Shown: in pieces, positions 10,410 through 22,640 of the stretch | How the letters are laid out: the number at the start of each line of letters is the position of its first letter | Position numbering within the stretch: the stretch's first letter is position 1 | Source: Plantago major | Taxonomy: Eukaryota; Streptophyta; Magnoliopsida; Lamiales; Plantaginaceae | NCBI GenBank assembly: GCA_026545765.1 | Contig: CM048843.1 | Location: 22,131,646-22,195,645, forward strand | Direction of reading: 5' to 3' | Length of the DNA stretch: 64,000 nt | The notes under the pieces: generated by a model | The model's database searches: none | Seen by the model: the letters and a program-made list of their open reading frames with translations, nothing else | Told to the model about the DNA's origin: nothing | Translations under genes and position numbers: made by a program

Positions 10410-10844
10410 AAAGAGAGAAGAAAAATGGGGGGTCGTTAAACGCAACACAAATATCGTTAAACGCAACACAAAATATTTATAAATTGACCAAAATGCCCCT
10501 ATCTCAAAACAACACTTATATATTCAAAATTGACACTTTTATGAAAGCGAAAAACATTAACACACGATCAACACATAACAACACGAACATTTGAGCTGAT
10601 TTATGTTTGGTGTTGTTATATAATGAAATATAAGTTTTTGAGGCATTTAATCAATTTACAAATATTTGTTGCGTTAACATGTGCGTTTAACATAGGTGGA
10701 AAAATGAGGTGTTGTGGAGAAGGCCATTTTGGTAATTTAAAGTAGAACAAAATCCATGGATAACCAAACCAAAATCTCACCTCAAAACTCATCATTTGTT
10801 AGCTTTACCCAAAATCCAACCTTGGAACAACAACAACGACGACA
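10410..10844 (+). promoter_or_regulatory. RPL31 upstream region
   Basis: This 435-bp interval separates the transposon end from the RPL31 start codon and must hold the promoter. It has two direct copies of tcgttaaacgcaacacaaa (10433-10451 and 10454-10472). A related gcgttaacatgtgcgtttaac block lies near 10672-10692. No strong TATA box was seen near the start, which is common for plastid ribosomal protein genes. Confidence 0.45.
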
Positions 10845-11302
10845 ATGGCGCTTTCTCTATCCAACGCCTTCCTCCCCAAAACCTTCTCTCCTCCTTCCAA
10901 GGTAATCAATCGAAAACCCATTTCTTTCCTTCTCTCAAACTCCATTACTAATTTCAAAACTCCTCTGTGTCACAGGTGAAGAAATTGGCGAGCTACAAAC
11001 CTCTCCAGTGTACCTGCAGGAAGAAGGACATACACCCTGAATTCCACGAAGACGCCAAGGTCTACTGCAATGGTGAGCTGGTCATGACTACTGGTGGTAC
11101 CAAGAAGGAGTACGTGGTCGATGTCTGGTCTGGTAATCACCCCTTTTACTTGGGCAGTAGGTCCAGTCTTATGGTTGATGCTGACCAAGTTGAGAAATTC
11201 CGTAAGAAGTATAGTGGACTTGATCAGTTTATGGAGATTCCTGTGCTCAAAGGAGAGATTGTGCTTCCACCCAGGAAGAAGTCGGCCAAGAAGAAGAAGT
11301 AG
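10845..11302 (+). CDS. RPL31: Plastid ribosomal protein L31 (bL31c), two exons
   Basis: A nuclear gene for protein bL31 of the chloroplast large ribosomal subunit. Exon 1 (10845-10901, 19 codons) encodes the start of a plastid transit peptide, MALSLSNAFLPKTFSPPSK, rich in Ser and Pro. A 74-bp GT-AG intron (10902-10975) follows in phase 0. Exon 2 (10976-11302) encodes the rest, giving 127 residues. The L31 core is unmistakable: CRKKDIHPEF, YCNGELVMTTGGT, YVVDVWSGNHPFYLGS and VEKFRKKY, with a basic tail (KKSAKKKK). The mature protein probably begins near the CTC motif, around residue 31. The exon 2 frame extends a few codons into the intron, but the ATG at 10845 gives the transit peptide and a perfect splice fit, so I chose it. 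No defects are visible, and the gene looks functional. Confidence 0.95.
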
Positions 11303-14300
11303 TTTGTTTTTTTCGTTCGATTTAGGCTTCGTATTGTATTGTATCGTGTTTATGTTTTTTCGGGTTTGGAATGTAATTGTTGGTGACATTGGTAATTGAA
11401 TTTATGATAGTTGGGTAAATTTTTTGGTGATATATAATGCCTTTTGATTTGTTGTTCTTATGAAACTTGGTTATAAGGAACGAGTATGTGAAGGAGACCG
11501 GTGCGTGGTGTTCCTGTACTCTTTATTTGGCTTATGCAGCCGACTTCAGTCGATTGGATCGGAGGCTTAGTGGTTGGTTCTTGAATTTGGCTTTATGGGG
11601 ATTGATTTCACAGTATGTGTTGAGGCTAGAGGTTTTAGTGAAAAAGTAAGTTGAATTCGGCTGTTGACAGATGCTGTCACTTCTCAGCTTATTCATTTGA
11701 AATGCTCGTTTCCTATTATGATGAAGTTAATCGATACATTATATGACTGCTGCTAATGTGTTTGGCTTCTCATTTTGCAGCGACGCTGCTAGGAAGTTGA
11801 AGTCTTGGTGATCATGCTGAATTTGATTGGATTGGATGCTCTAGACTCTCTCCTGGAAAGATGAGAATCTTTCATGCGTTACGGTGACTTCTCCTTGTAG
11901 CACCTCTAAATTTCTGTGGTTTACTGTTATGCATTTTTTATGGCATAAACTTATGAATTGCCGAAGTTCTTTTGATCTATTAACAAAATCAACTCAACTT
12001 GCAAGTTGCAACCCCACACCCGCCTCCACATTTTAGATATACTGCAAGGACTTTGTGAAAAAATTGATTTTTGCTGTTATCTAGTACTAAATGATAGCCG
12101 GTATTCATTCATTCTAGCTCTGGTAAATTTATAACTTGAGTTACTGTAAGAAGTGAATCTAATTAAAGAACATTATGTTTCGTTGTGCTGAACCTAGAGC
12201 CCTCCCAAGTTGGCCCAATCCATTTTACAGTTGTAAGTTGAAAACGCTGTCCAATGAATTTCACACTACTTGAATGTTCCATGGTTTGTCTGTAATCTGT
12301 ATGATGTTTATGCCTAAATTTTCAAAAGCATCTTTTTTTTTTTTGGAACCATAAATTTTCAAAAGCATCATTCTGTGTAATCAACATTTATAATTCGAGC
12401 ATGATATATATGAGAAATGCACAGAAGTAAAATATTATCTTAGGGCTGTCTTGTTGTACTCCGAACCATTGTGTTCTGATGAGTACGTAGAAGCTTTAAT
12501 AGCTGTAATTTGTTTAACGGATGATTGTGGAAAATTGCAGGAAAATATTTCTTACCTAAGTGCATTGCCTTGAATATACTTCCTACTATATGCTGTAAAA
12601 TGATTCTCTAATAGTATGGGTTTTACTCACACGGAGAAGTCTTACAACCGTGTATTGTTCAATGGTCAATAAAATTTTTTCCCCATTAGACATTAGTTAA
12701 TAATGTAAGATTAAACTATACCCTGTTAGAGAAAAGAGGCCACAAAGATGAGCACTATTTATCATATGTTAGAAGCAATGTACAACTTTCCAACTCTTTT
12801 TTCTTACCCTGTCTTTTGTTTGTCAGACCGAGTGCACACTACTCGTATAATTCTTTATACTTCACTGCACTGTTTGATGGGGATTACCATGGCTTTTCTT
12901 TGATCTCCATTCTCTTCCCCTGAAGGATAAAACCATCAACTTATTATCACAAAAGTATGCTTTGTTGAATTGTAATTGTTTCGTGCTTCAGTCTTGTTGG
13001 AGGCACAGTTTAACTATTGTTGGCTTGTTGCCTTGTTGTTGTTGGATGCATTTTGTTGTTGTATCCTTTTGCTAACAAGAAAGTAGATGTCATTCAGTTA
13101 TCTTCATTTCCCCTTTTCTACTATAAGACTCGCCCTGCACCCTCATTAAAATTCATTCAGGGTTAGAATCTGGCCTGGAATGAATTAGAAGGATCGATGC
13201 AGATAGCTTATGAGTAAGAAAAGTGATAAGATAGGTTATAGCTCACTATTATCTGTTGTAAAGCAAATAAAGTATGAGTAATCAAAGATGTTGGGTAGGC
13301 GAACTGATAAATATCAACCAGCTCATGCATTCCCTTGCAACTAATTTAAAGAGTAACTTGTAGTAGGCTTTTTTATGCCAATGGAAGTTAGGAGTCCAGT
13401 CAGTGAGTCCACAGTGATGGTCCTTATATACCCTTGTTTCAGTAGAGCCTCTAGCTGTAATTAACAGTTGATATTGCAGATTACATTAGTTTGATATGTA
13501 GTCTGGAAAGTTGCATGAATGGTTACTTCTATAGTTCTATTGGGATTCCCCACTTGGTTAGTTTTACTGCATTGAATTGCCTCCTGATGTCATAATAAAA
13601 TTTATGTTCCAAAATCCTTTTCCTTTTCTTGGAGAAATGAGAGGATAGAATCAATTATGTGTAATTTCACAGGTGGATTCAACTTTATTATCCCTAGTAC
13701 CTTCCCTCTTTACTCCATACAAAACCCTCACGCTGACCATGTTCATGTAAATGAATTCATTGTTAAGAGACAGACTCCCCTGTGGGTAAACAAGGTCCCG
13801 TGACAAAAAAACTACCACTGTGGTAGTGGTCGTGCGGTGGTCAACGGGTTTGGTCGTGGGAACTTTTTATTTTTAAAAATCGTTTTATAATGTTTATAGT
13901 AGTAGGAATATTGAAATAAAATGTTAAGAAAATTCATAATAAAATCCAAAAAATAATAATTGTATAATTGAAACTCATGTAAGAAGGGTGAAATTTGAAG
14001 CGTTATAAGCATTGCCAAGACTGGTTTCTATTTGTATATTTTGAAACCATATGAACATTGGTATAATTATTATATCTCTTTAAATTTGAAAAATACAAAA
14101 AAAAAAGAAAAGAAAAAGGAAAATACATAAGCCGAGTGGGGGGCAAGCCCCAAAAACTTAAGCTGGGGCTACTCAGCAGTCGAGCGGAAATACTTCGATG
14201 AAGGCCCGGGAACTCTCCATAGTAGCTGCGGGATTGGTCATTGGTCATGGAAGCGACCAATCCCCGTGACGTCTTACAAGTAAAACAGAATGAAACGCAC

Positions 14301-14901
14301 TGCCAATGTTTCACTTGGTTTTGCAGGTGTGGACTTGAGAAGGTCCAGTTTCAACACCTTTCTTTATTTTTTTTTTACTTATCTTTATTTTTCCAATTCC
14401 TTACTGTTCCAAAATCGGAGTTGTTGCAGCTCCATGCGTTGTTGGTGATGTAGATTTGGAGTTTTAGATGTTTCGATTGTTGTTTGAATCCGTTTCATAG
14501 TTCGAGGGACCCAATTGAAAGTTCTGGGAATTCGAAACCCTTACAATTGTAAATTTGAGAAACCTAATGCGAAATTAGAAATTTATAGGGATTGAATTGA
14601 ACTTTTAATTTGTAAAAAATAATTGCTAGTTGGACCCAAATCAGAATTAGAGTGGGAAGAAATTGTAATTAAGTCAAATTTAAGGGCTATTGTAACAACA
14701 CAAAAGTTTCCGAATCAAATTTGGAGAGATTTATGGGAAATTTATATATATAGTCTTTTGTCGTCTAACTAACAAAACCCCAACCCTTAAACCTCTGTAT
14801 CTCCTCCATTCCGTGCTGCTCAAGAAAATCAACAAAAACACCACCATATACAAGTACAACACAACAGAACAGAACAGACCAGACAAAACAAAACCATCAT
14901 C
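11303..14901. other. Intergenic region between RPL31 and the BCS1-like gene
   Basis: About 3.6 kb without a supported gene. The first few hundred bases are RPL31 3' UTR and downstream sequence. A direct duplication of aaattttcaaaagcatc is seen near 12316 and 12354. A near-perfect hairpin, actaccactgtggtagt, lies near 13811, and another inverted pair built on ggattggtc/gaccaatcc lies near 14230-14264. A tatatata stretch near 14744 is a plausible TATA region for the ATPase gene. No transposon ends were recognised. Confidence 0.5.
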
Positions 14902-17051
14902 ATGTCAATCTCATCATACACCACCTCCTCATTGCCATCTTCCGACAAGATCTTACCAACCCTCTACGCTCTCACCGGTTCCATCTTCTTCCTCAAAACC
15001 TTCTCCAACGAGCTTATCCCCCAATCCCTCCAATCCTACTTCTCCTCCTCCTTCCACTCTCTCTTCTCTCGCCTCTCCTCTCACCTCACCATCGTCATCG
15101 AAGACTTCCAAGGCCTCACCCCCAACCGCATGTTCCACGCCTCCAACGTCTACCTCGGCACCATTATCTCCCCCTCCACACACCGCATCAAGGTCAACAA
15201 ACCACCCAAAGACGACGACTTAACCGTCCTAGTTGACAAGGATCAAGAAATCGTCGATTATCATAACGGGATCAAGTTTTCGTGGGTCCTGCAATCGTCT
15301 TCTGTCAAACAGAGTACTGGAAACACTAGTAAAGGTGGTGGTGACGTTAAGAGTGAACTTAGGTACTTTGAGCTGAGTTTCAACAAGAAGCATAGGGATT
15401 ATGTGCTCAAGTCTTACTTACCGTATGTGTTTGCACGTTCCAAGGAGATTGAGGAGGAGACGAAGACGGTGAGGTTGCATACGGTTGATTACCAAGGGCC
15501 GGACTATTGGAGCTCTGTTGTGTTGAACCATCCGGCTAGGTTTGAGACGATGGCGATGGATCCTGGTTTGAAGGATGAGCTGGTTGAGGATCTTGATAGG
15601 TTTGTGACGAGGAAGGAGTATTATAGGAGAGTTGGGAAGGCGTGGAAACGGGGGTATTTGTTTTATGGGCCGCCCGGGACTGGGAAATCGAGCTTGGTTG
15701 CTGCCATGGCGAATTATTTGAAGTTTGATGTGTATGACTTGGATTTGAAGGAGGTGCAGTGTAATTCGGATTTGAGGAGGTTGTTGATTGGTACAGCGAA
15801 TAGGTCTATACTTGTGATTGAGGATATTGATTGTAATGTTGGGTTGCAGAATAGAGAGACCAGTGATGTTGTACCTGAGGATGACAAGGTTTGTCTTTAT
15901 TCGGTTACCGGTTTTTATGTTGAAAGCTTATTTAGAATGTAGAGAATTGATGAAATATCAGTAATATTGCCATTCTGTTTAGTTTACGATGTAAGAGAGT
16001 GATTTCTATGTTATGATGAGAAAAGTCCCATCGTTATGTTAGTATCTGAATGCTGATATTATCTGGTATGCAAGTTTTGAATATGCTTGATTTGGTAGAA
16101 GAGGATTAAAAACTGTTGTTGTCCACGGGATTTATGTGGTATGAACTATGAAGTTATCGACTAGGGTACTGTGTAACACTCTCATCAATTTGTTAGAATC
16201 TGAATGGTTACATGTGTTATGTAAGCTGTGCATATGCTTGATCCTGTAGAGGAGAATCAAGAATTGCTGTCAGCTGCAGTGATTTACAACTAGGGTGCAT
16301 ACTTCCTAACAGCTCCATCTTTTTGTCACTGTCTAAATGCTCTGATATTTGTAATGTAAGTTTTGAATGTCCAGTAGAGGAGAATATAGAGTTGGTGTCG
16401 AGATTTCTTGTGGAAGTCTTTAATATGCTTGATCCAGTAGAGGAGAATCAAAAATTGATGTCCTCTGATTTGTGTTATCATGTTATCGACTAGGGTACTA
16501 CTAATTGCTGTCTAAAAACTTTCGGCTATTGTGTCTGAATTTTGTTTGTTATGTCAGGTTTTAATTTGCTTGATCTGGTAGAGGATAATCAAATCTATGA
16601 CTCTACCATTATACGTTTAGTCTGAGGGTTATGTTATCCACACAGCCTACTTATACTACTAACAGATAGTAATGGTTCTATTGTTCATGCAAAACAGATT
16701 ACACTATCTGGACTGCTCAACTTCATTGATGGATTGTGGTCAAGCTGTGGGGATGAGAGAATCATAGTGTTCACTACTAACCACAAGAACCGGTTAGACC
16801 CAGCGCTGCTGAGACCAGGTCGGATGGATGTGCAATTGGAGATGTCCTACTGCTGTTTTAGCGGTTTCAAGATTCTCGCGTCTAATTATCTGAGAGTTGA
16901 GGAACATGCGTTGTTTCCAGTGATCAAGCAGCTCTTGGAGAAGGTCCAGGCTACACCAGCAGAAGTCGCGGGAGAGCTCATGAAAAGTGAGGATGCTAGC
17001 ATTGCGCTGCAAAGCCTCGTTAAATTCCTTGAGGGCAAGCAAGAGAATTAA
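14902..17051 (+). CDS. BCS1-like AAA-ATPase (mitochondrial AATP1/HSR4 type), two exons
   Basis: A plant AAA ATPase of the BCS1-like family, whose members sit in the mitochondrial or another membrane and include stress- and senescence-induced proteins. Exon 1 (14902-15888, 329 codons) and exon 2 (16698-17051) join in phase 0 across a GT-AG intron of 809 bp, giving 446 residues. A hydrophobic segment at about residues 17-40 fits an N-terminal membrane anchor, followed by the AAA-associated region (FSWVL, RYFELSFNKKHRD, YLPYV). Walker A GPPGTGKS is at residues 256-263 and Walker B ILVIEDID at 304-311. The FTTNHKNRLDPALLRPGRMD block at about 354-373 supplies the sensor and arginine-finger region. 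The C-terminus is short, without the long charged tail of many relatives. Yeast Bcs1 assembles respiratory complex III, but the plant substrates are not defined by sequence. It looks intact. Confidence 0.93.
16079..16600 (+). repeat. Degenerate tandem repeat in the BCS1-like intron
   Basis: Five related units contain tatgcttgatccggtagagg-like cores followed by agaatcaaaaattg. They start near 16081, 16232, 16361, 16423 and 16563, and most are 130-150 bp apart. A companion block, atcgactagggtact, recurs near 16158 and 16485. Confidence 0.7.
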
Positions 17052-18747
17052 TCGACTATTGGAAAACCACATGGTGATGGCTTGAATGCATTTGCCTGGA
17101 GCAATATTTTGGAAATTGAATAGGTAAGCTCATTAACATTAATTGTTCTTGGTGAAACTTTTATTCTCTTTCTGCTTGGTTGCATTACTCTGTTTGTCTA
17201 TACTCCATCCAGAGCACATTCTATTGTTTGGTCCTACCTGACATGGATTCGAATTTTGAACTGTGATTTAGTGCCATGAATAAGACACATGGTTGATTCG
17301 ATTCAATATATTTGAATTGCTAATCATCTTCTGTCTTAACCACCACATTTTATTTGAATATGTACACTAGATTTGTAGTATCTCGCACAAGGTTGTTCTT
17401 CGTTCCAACTAGTTCTCTCCTGCTAGATCTCTTAAGTGGATTATAGATTTACACAAAACCAACTAAAAAATCATCGGTTTATGCATAAACCAGCACGATG
17501 TGCGTCTTGTAGGTTCATCTAGCCCCACAATGTGTATCTTCTAATCTAAGTTTATTTGGTCATTACACATCGGTATTTTGACCGTATGAAAAATCACTTG
17601 TCATTCGTAAAATTAATATACTCGGTTCATTTCAACAACCAATTTAGACTCCATGGATCTTACCTGGATCTCTCATTTCTAATGCTATTTATACAGAAGC
17701 TAGCAAATTTAACAGTCACAATGGAAGCTTTCATGACTTGGAAGAACGACTCACGAAAGACTCTAGAAGGGAAAAGAAGAAAAGAAAAAATGACCAAAAC
17801 ATACGGAAAGTAAAGGAAAGTAAAGGACGAAGAGACTCAGGTAATAGAGAAAATGCAAAGAAGACACTAGAGCTGACATTCCTTTCCCCAAGTTCGTCAC
17901 TACTTTCAATTTCTACAGTAAGCCCAACCCCTACCTGAGCCTAAGCCGAGCTACTCTTATAAAACCAAGCTCCAATCATAGCTTGAACTCAACTTCATTA
18001 CCTTACTGAGCTTGAGCATTAACAAATAAACTGAGTCAAATACTCGTTAAAGCGTGATTTCTGTAAATTGATAGGCTCAACTGAATACAAATACCTTAAA
18101 GGGAAAGCTACATCCCAACTTGTTCTGGAACAAGTATACCCATTGTGACATTCATAAGCTTTACAATCACCGTACCTTTTTCTCCAACCTTCCCAATGGC
18201 ATTACAGGAACACAATACGATTCGAAAAGCAGCTGATAAACTAGTCACTAGGTAATTGAGTAAACATTTACAGCACTTGTTTCAGACCCAAAGCCAAAAC
18301 TCATACGGAGTATATTAGACCTAAAACTTTACACCAGACAAGAAACCTCTTTACCCAAGAAACTAAACATCCACATAAGCCACACGAGTACACAAGCGAG
18401 AGCAAGGAATGCCAGTTATAAGGATAAATCCAACAGATATATAAGGATAAATACAACAGTTATCAGTCGCCACATACAGCATAGCATCCATAACATACGG
18501 TCTATCTATACATTATATATGTACATATACACATGCTTTCTACATCTTGATTCGTAAGAAGGCGAATACAATCTGAGGGTAGCATCACCAATGATCCATA
18601 TGTACAAATGTCATCCCCATGCAGGACCTGAAAACCCAAAAACTGGGAAATGAGGATCCACGTTTGGATAAAGTGATTTACTGATATTAAAAAATCGGAT
18701 ACCATACCTCAGAATTCCACCAGGACCATGAACATGATGTTATTGTA
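17052..18747. other. Intergenic region between convergent BCS1-like and BBD genes
   Basis: The two genes point at each other here. This stretch holds their 3' UTRs and about 1 kb of ordinary AT-rich DNA. Short basic reading frames near 17556-17938 lack start context and homology and were not accepted. No repeats of note. Confidence 0.5.
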
Positions 18748-21649
18748 CTATGCCCAGTTCCTCTTCGCCCTAAGTTGGGTCAGCTTGTCCCTCCATGAAG
18801 CTGCACCATAAAATTGATCGTCCAAACTTGTCCAATTTTCATTAAAAAATTGTTTGAAAATAAAAACCAAGATTATGTTTTTTTTGTTCTTTTATTGAAC
18901 AAGAGAGGAGAAGTAATCTCATTAATATGGCAACGAAATCTATGTCCTCCACAAATCCAACAGACATACAAATTACTTTAGCGTATGTTTAAACATTTTT
19001 CATACATATATGGCATGTCAAATTTAGCAATCATTCACATATCAACCAAGCAATCAACACACCATTGGACTTATGTAGGTATCAGAAAAGAAAAACAAAT
19101 TTTCAATTGATTCCTTGCACTACTAACACATTAGCACACTACACTTGATAATTCCACAAATGACAAGCTGCATTTTGCATTTTATAGACCTAGCTGATTA
19201 ACATGAGGCTAATAATCAGAGGCTAATTTTGCTCGTATTTTACATTTTCGACCTCAAATTAGCACACACATGCATCAAATTAATATATAATATCCTCTTT
19301 CGCACTCTGAATTCCAGTATAAAAAGGTACAAATGCAAATTGACAGTGTTGCCAGGAAACACTACGTAGAAACAGTTACCAGGTTCCAAAATTTTGTTAA
19401 TAATTTGACAAAATTACCTGCATCCTTGTAGCGCTCCTCAACAGCAGCAATTAGCATGTTACGGACCAGATTGAACTCCTTTGTCTCAGGGCAAGGCTGC
19501 TCGCTATTGGGCCTGCCAGAAAGAACAAAAAGCCACCAGACAATCAGCTATTATTGAGTATCTACTTGGTCTCGGAACTTGTTATAACAAACGAAAGATT
19601 ATACCCACGTTTTGCACTTCACCCATTCCAATTATAATCTTCTGAAGATCACACAATGCAATAGATGTGAATAATAAAAATCGAGGTCAGGTGTCAGTTG
19701 TATACCTATCCTGTTCTTTGGACAGAACAGAGGCGGTGCTCTGAACTGACACCTTTCCAGGCTCAACAACCCTCATGCCATCACTGTATGCCAAGGACCT
19801 GTTGACTTGTATTGGTACCTGCAGGTCACATGTAATTGAAGAATTGATATAGGACAGAATGTATGATGTCAACCCAGGCAACCATATTCTCAACGACTTA
19901 ACCAGTTCAGAAATTTCCACTTAACATGTTGGGGCGATAACAGATGTGATAATACAAAAGAAAGAACTTGCCCGTGGGTTCATAACTATCCAACAAAACT
20001 CTCAGGTCATGAATCTTTGTTCTGCAACATCGTAATTTTGTAAATCACTTTGATGTGCATAAAAGAAAAGTCAATTGCACGAAGCAATGCTTTAAGTACA
20101 AACACTATACTGGAGGTCTTATAACCGTCCCCACTTATATTGAAGTTAAGCAAATTGAATAAGCAATGCTTCAAGTAAATGCTGGTATTACCTTGCAGGT
20201 TACTGCAATGTTAATGGCATCCGATGGCCGCAAATCAAAACAGACATTCTCTTCTTCGTTACCGAACTTCAATAAAAACAAAATCAATCAGGAAAGGGAA
20301 AGAGCGTACTCCAACTATGATCACCTAATTAGTTAAGTTACTTGTTGCCACAAGAGTACATGTCATTCACATTTCATCTGGATAGAGTTTTGATGATCAA
20401 TTGGGGAAGGATCTTCTACCTTGGTGAGGTGCAGCTCAGCATGATAAGCCTCGTGTACTCTCTTGGTGACACGTACAACTTTCACCTGTAAAAGCCAAAT
20501 AAAGAAGTCAACATTTAACACTACAACTAAAACATTTTGAACAGGACAAAACATTGAGATGTGAGCATCTACGACTGAGTTCATATAGAAAGATCACCGT
20601 ATATCCCATCTTGTCAACCATATCCTTCACAACATGATACATGGTAGGCCTCGCCTGAGAAGTGACAGTGACTCAAGAACTTAGCTATTGCCAGAGGAAG
20701 ATAAGTAAATGGAAAAATATCATTTACAAGTCCAGTAGTAGAAACCAAAAAGTGGGCACGTACAAGTTGGACGTTACGCATAGCAGCCATGAGCATTACA
20801 CTAGGCATCTCCGCTGTGAAATAAAGAGTCATGTCAGTGTAACAAAACCAAAGTAAACTTTCATCTGTTAGGGAACAGTTACAGTGTAAAAGACATACAA
20901 ACAATTATAGGGAGAAGAAGTCCGGTCCCATCCTCCATCTTCAATACTATTGCTGGATGTGGAGCATAATCCGGCAGGTGACCTTCCTGAGGGTCATTGT
21001 GAACGCATTTTAGATTCTGACCATCCCTCATTTTGACCATGAAACCCTCCGGACCACTTCTGACCTCAACTATTAGGAAACAAATAATAGAACACACAAA
21101 ATAAATCAGACTGCCACGTGTTTAGTGAACACTGCACTTGCATTAGAAATTCTCAAGAAATTCGATTGCCGAATAACTTTTTTCCACAGTTTGCCATTAT
21201 GATCACATCATTAACTTTGCAACAGTGGTTCTTTTTTGCCGGACATAAAACGTTTGGCAACAAAAAGAGAAAAAGACAATGAATATCTTTAGCAATTACG
21301 CAATCAAAATATTTGAACACAAGCGCATGATCAAAGAAAACGACATAAGCGTGCACGAACCAGCTTCAACCACGCTTGAGTTGACATAATCAGCATCACT
21401 CTCAAAGTTCCCTGCCATGTTGCCGTTACCGTTTGAAGATGAATTGAAAGTACATCGCACAATTATGCTGTTTTTCAAACTTTTAAGGCCACCTACATTA
21501 GCCCTGCTAGAGTTCAGCTTCTTCATCCCCCAGAATCCACTTCTAACCAACTTAGCTTTCGACAGTGGCGAATTAGCAGGCATAGAGTGGATTCCAGTTT
21601 GTTTCGCACGCACCACTGGGCAAATCACAGTGCCTCGTAAAGAAGCCAT
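18748..21649 (-). CDS. BBD1: Bifunctional nuclease (BBD family), nine coding exons
   Basis: Nine exons join with correct GT-AG borders and phases to give 322 residues: 21649-21361, 21069-20899, 20813-20764, 20654-20598, 20485-20420, 20266-20192, 19818-19706, 19512-19418 and 18800-18748. The product matches plant bifunctional nucleases (RNase and DNase activity; reported role in basal defence and ABA-linked responses). Family blocks are MVKMRDGQNLKCVHN, HLPDYAPHPAIVLKMEDGTG, MLMAAMRNVQLARPTMYHVV, VVRVTKRVHEAYHAEL, CFDLRPSDAINIAV and VPIQVNRSLAYSDGMRV. A C-terminal UVR-like helix ends EERYKDAASWRDKLTQLRAKR. The N-terminus, starting MASLRGTVICPVV, is basic and variable as in relatives. Exon 2 ends in the strong donor GTATGT, creating a Ser before EMPSV. 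An in-frame ATG at 21709 lies before a likely splice acceptor, so I chose 21649. BBD1 versus BBD2 cannot be told apart here. Looks functional. Confidence 0.93.
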
Positions 21650-22640
21650 CTCGAATCCTACTAAATATGCATCAAAATGATTATCAGTGTTCAATTCAAT
21701 GCTGAGCATAATTTACAGACAGCAAACAAATTTAAGACATCAAGTGTAGTTCTTGAATTGAATCATTTCATGATCATAGGCAATCTAATACAAAAATGAA
21801 ATTAAAATCGTCCTGCGACATGCAATCCAGAAACATATAATCTAAAATTAAACAGAAACACATAATCGGCATCTCTAGTACTGTTCATATAGTGAAATCC
21901 AAAAAACGTAATCTACTACAGTAAGTCAAACTCAAAATCCACAAGACAAATCCAGACATCTAAGTTCAAAGTACCAAATTGAAAACTGAAATTACAACAA
22001 GATCACTACAATTTCATTTTTTGACCGTGTATATATTACTACTACATAATACAGAGAAAATTCAAAATGAAATCACAAGATCAATAAAATTCCAAGATCA
22101 CTTTCCGATCTTCACAGTTTGACCTGGTTAAATTGCAGTTACCCTTTCCAAATTAAAGATCATACATGCAATAATCAGCAAGAGTCAACACAACTGAAGC
22201 ATAAAAATATGATCTTTCTGGAAAAAAAAACATGGACATACCTGAAGTAAACTCACACGATTGCACATGCAATGATCGCAAGATCACAGAGTAGTGATAA
22301 AAATATGGTCTTTGTACAAAAACATGATCATAATAAGTGAAGAATACCTGTTATTCGTTACGAAAGTGAAGGATCACGGCAAACAGGGTGTTGAGCTCAA
22401 TTCCCAAGAAAGGAATCAGAGTTGAATTAGTTTTGTAAGATGAGAATCTAATAAGAAATTGAGAAGAGGAGAGGAGTGAGAGAGTAGTGGATAGTTGATA
22501 GTTTCAAAACCGACAAGATTATACTAGTGGATAAACGCAAAGAAGAGATGGGGTGAGAGAGAAAGAGATACCAGAGTGTCTTAAAAGAGAAGAGTGAGTT
22601 GAAGATAAGGAAGAGAGAGAGGGTTTGAGTGGTTTTTTGT
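21650..22640 (-). promoter_or_regulatory. BBD 5' UTR with a probable leader intron
   Basis: On the minus strand a CT-rich leader (about 22640-22349) ends in aataacag followed by the donor gtattc at 22348. A plausible acceptor, atgctcag, lies near 21702, giving a leader intron of about 650 bp and then about 50 bp of UTR before the start codon. The leader has many CTCT/TCTC runs, which are common in plant 5' UTRs. No upstream coding exon was found. Confidence 0.5.

Noticed and set aside
11467-11649. 60-codon frame downstream of RPL31
   Set aside because: No family signature and no start context; most likely 3' flank.
13800-14310. A MITE based on hairpins near 13811 and 14230
   Set aside because: The two hairpins differ, and no shared terminal repeat or target duplication was found.
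16734-17051. A separate 105-codon gene
   Set aside because: It is exon 2 of the BCS1-like gene; the acceptor at 16697 and phase 0 join it to exon 1.
17556-17938. Two short basic frames between the BCS1-like and BBD genes
   Set aside because: Low-complexity Lys/Arg content, no homology cues, overlapping frames.
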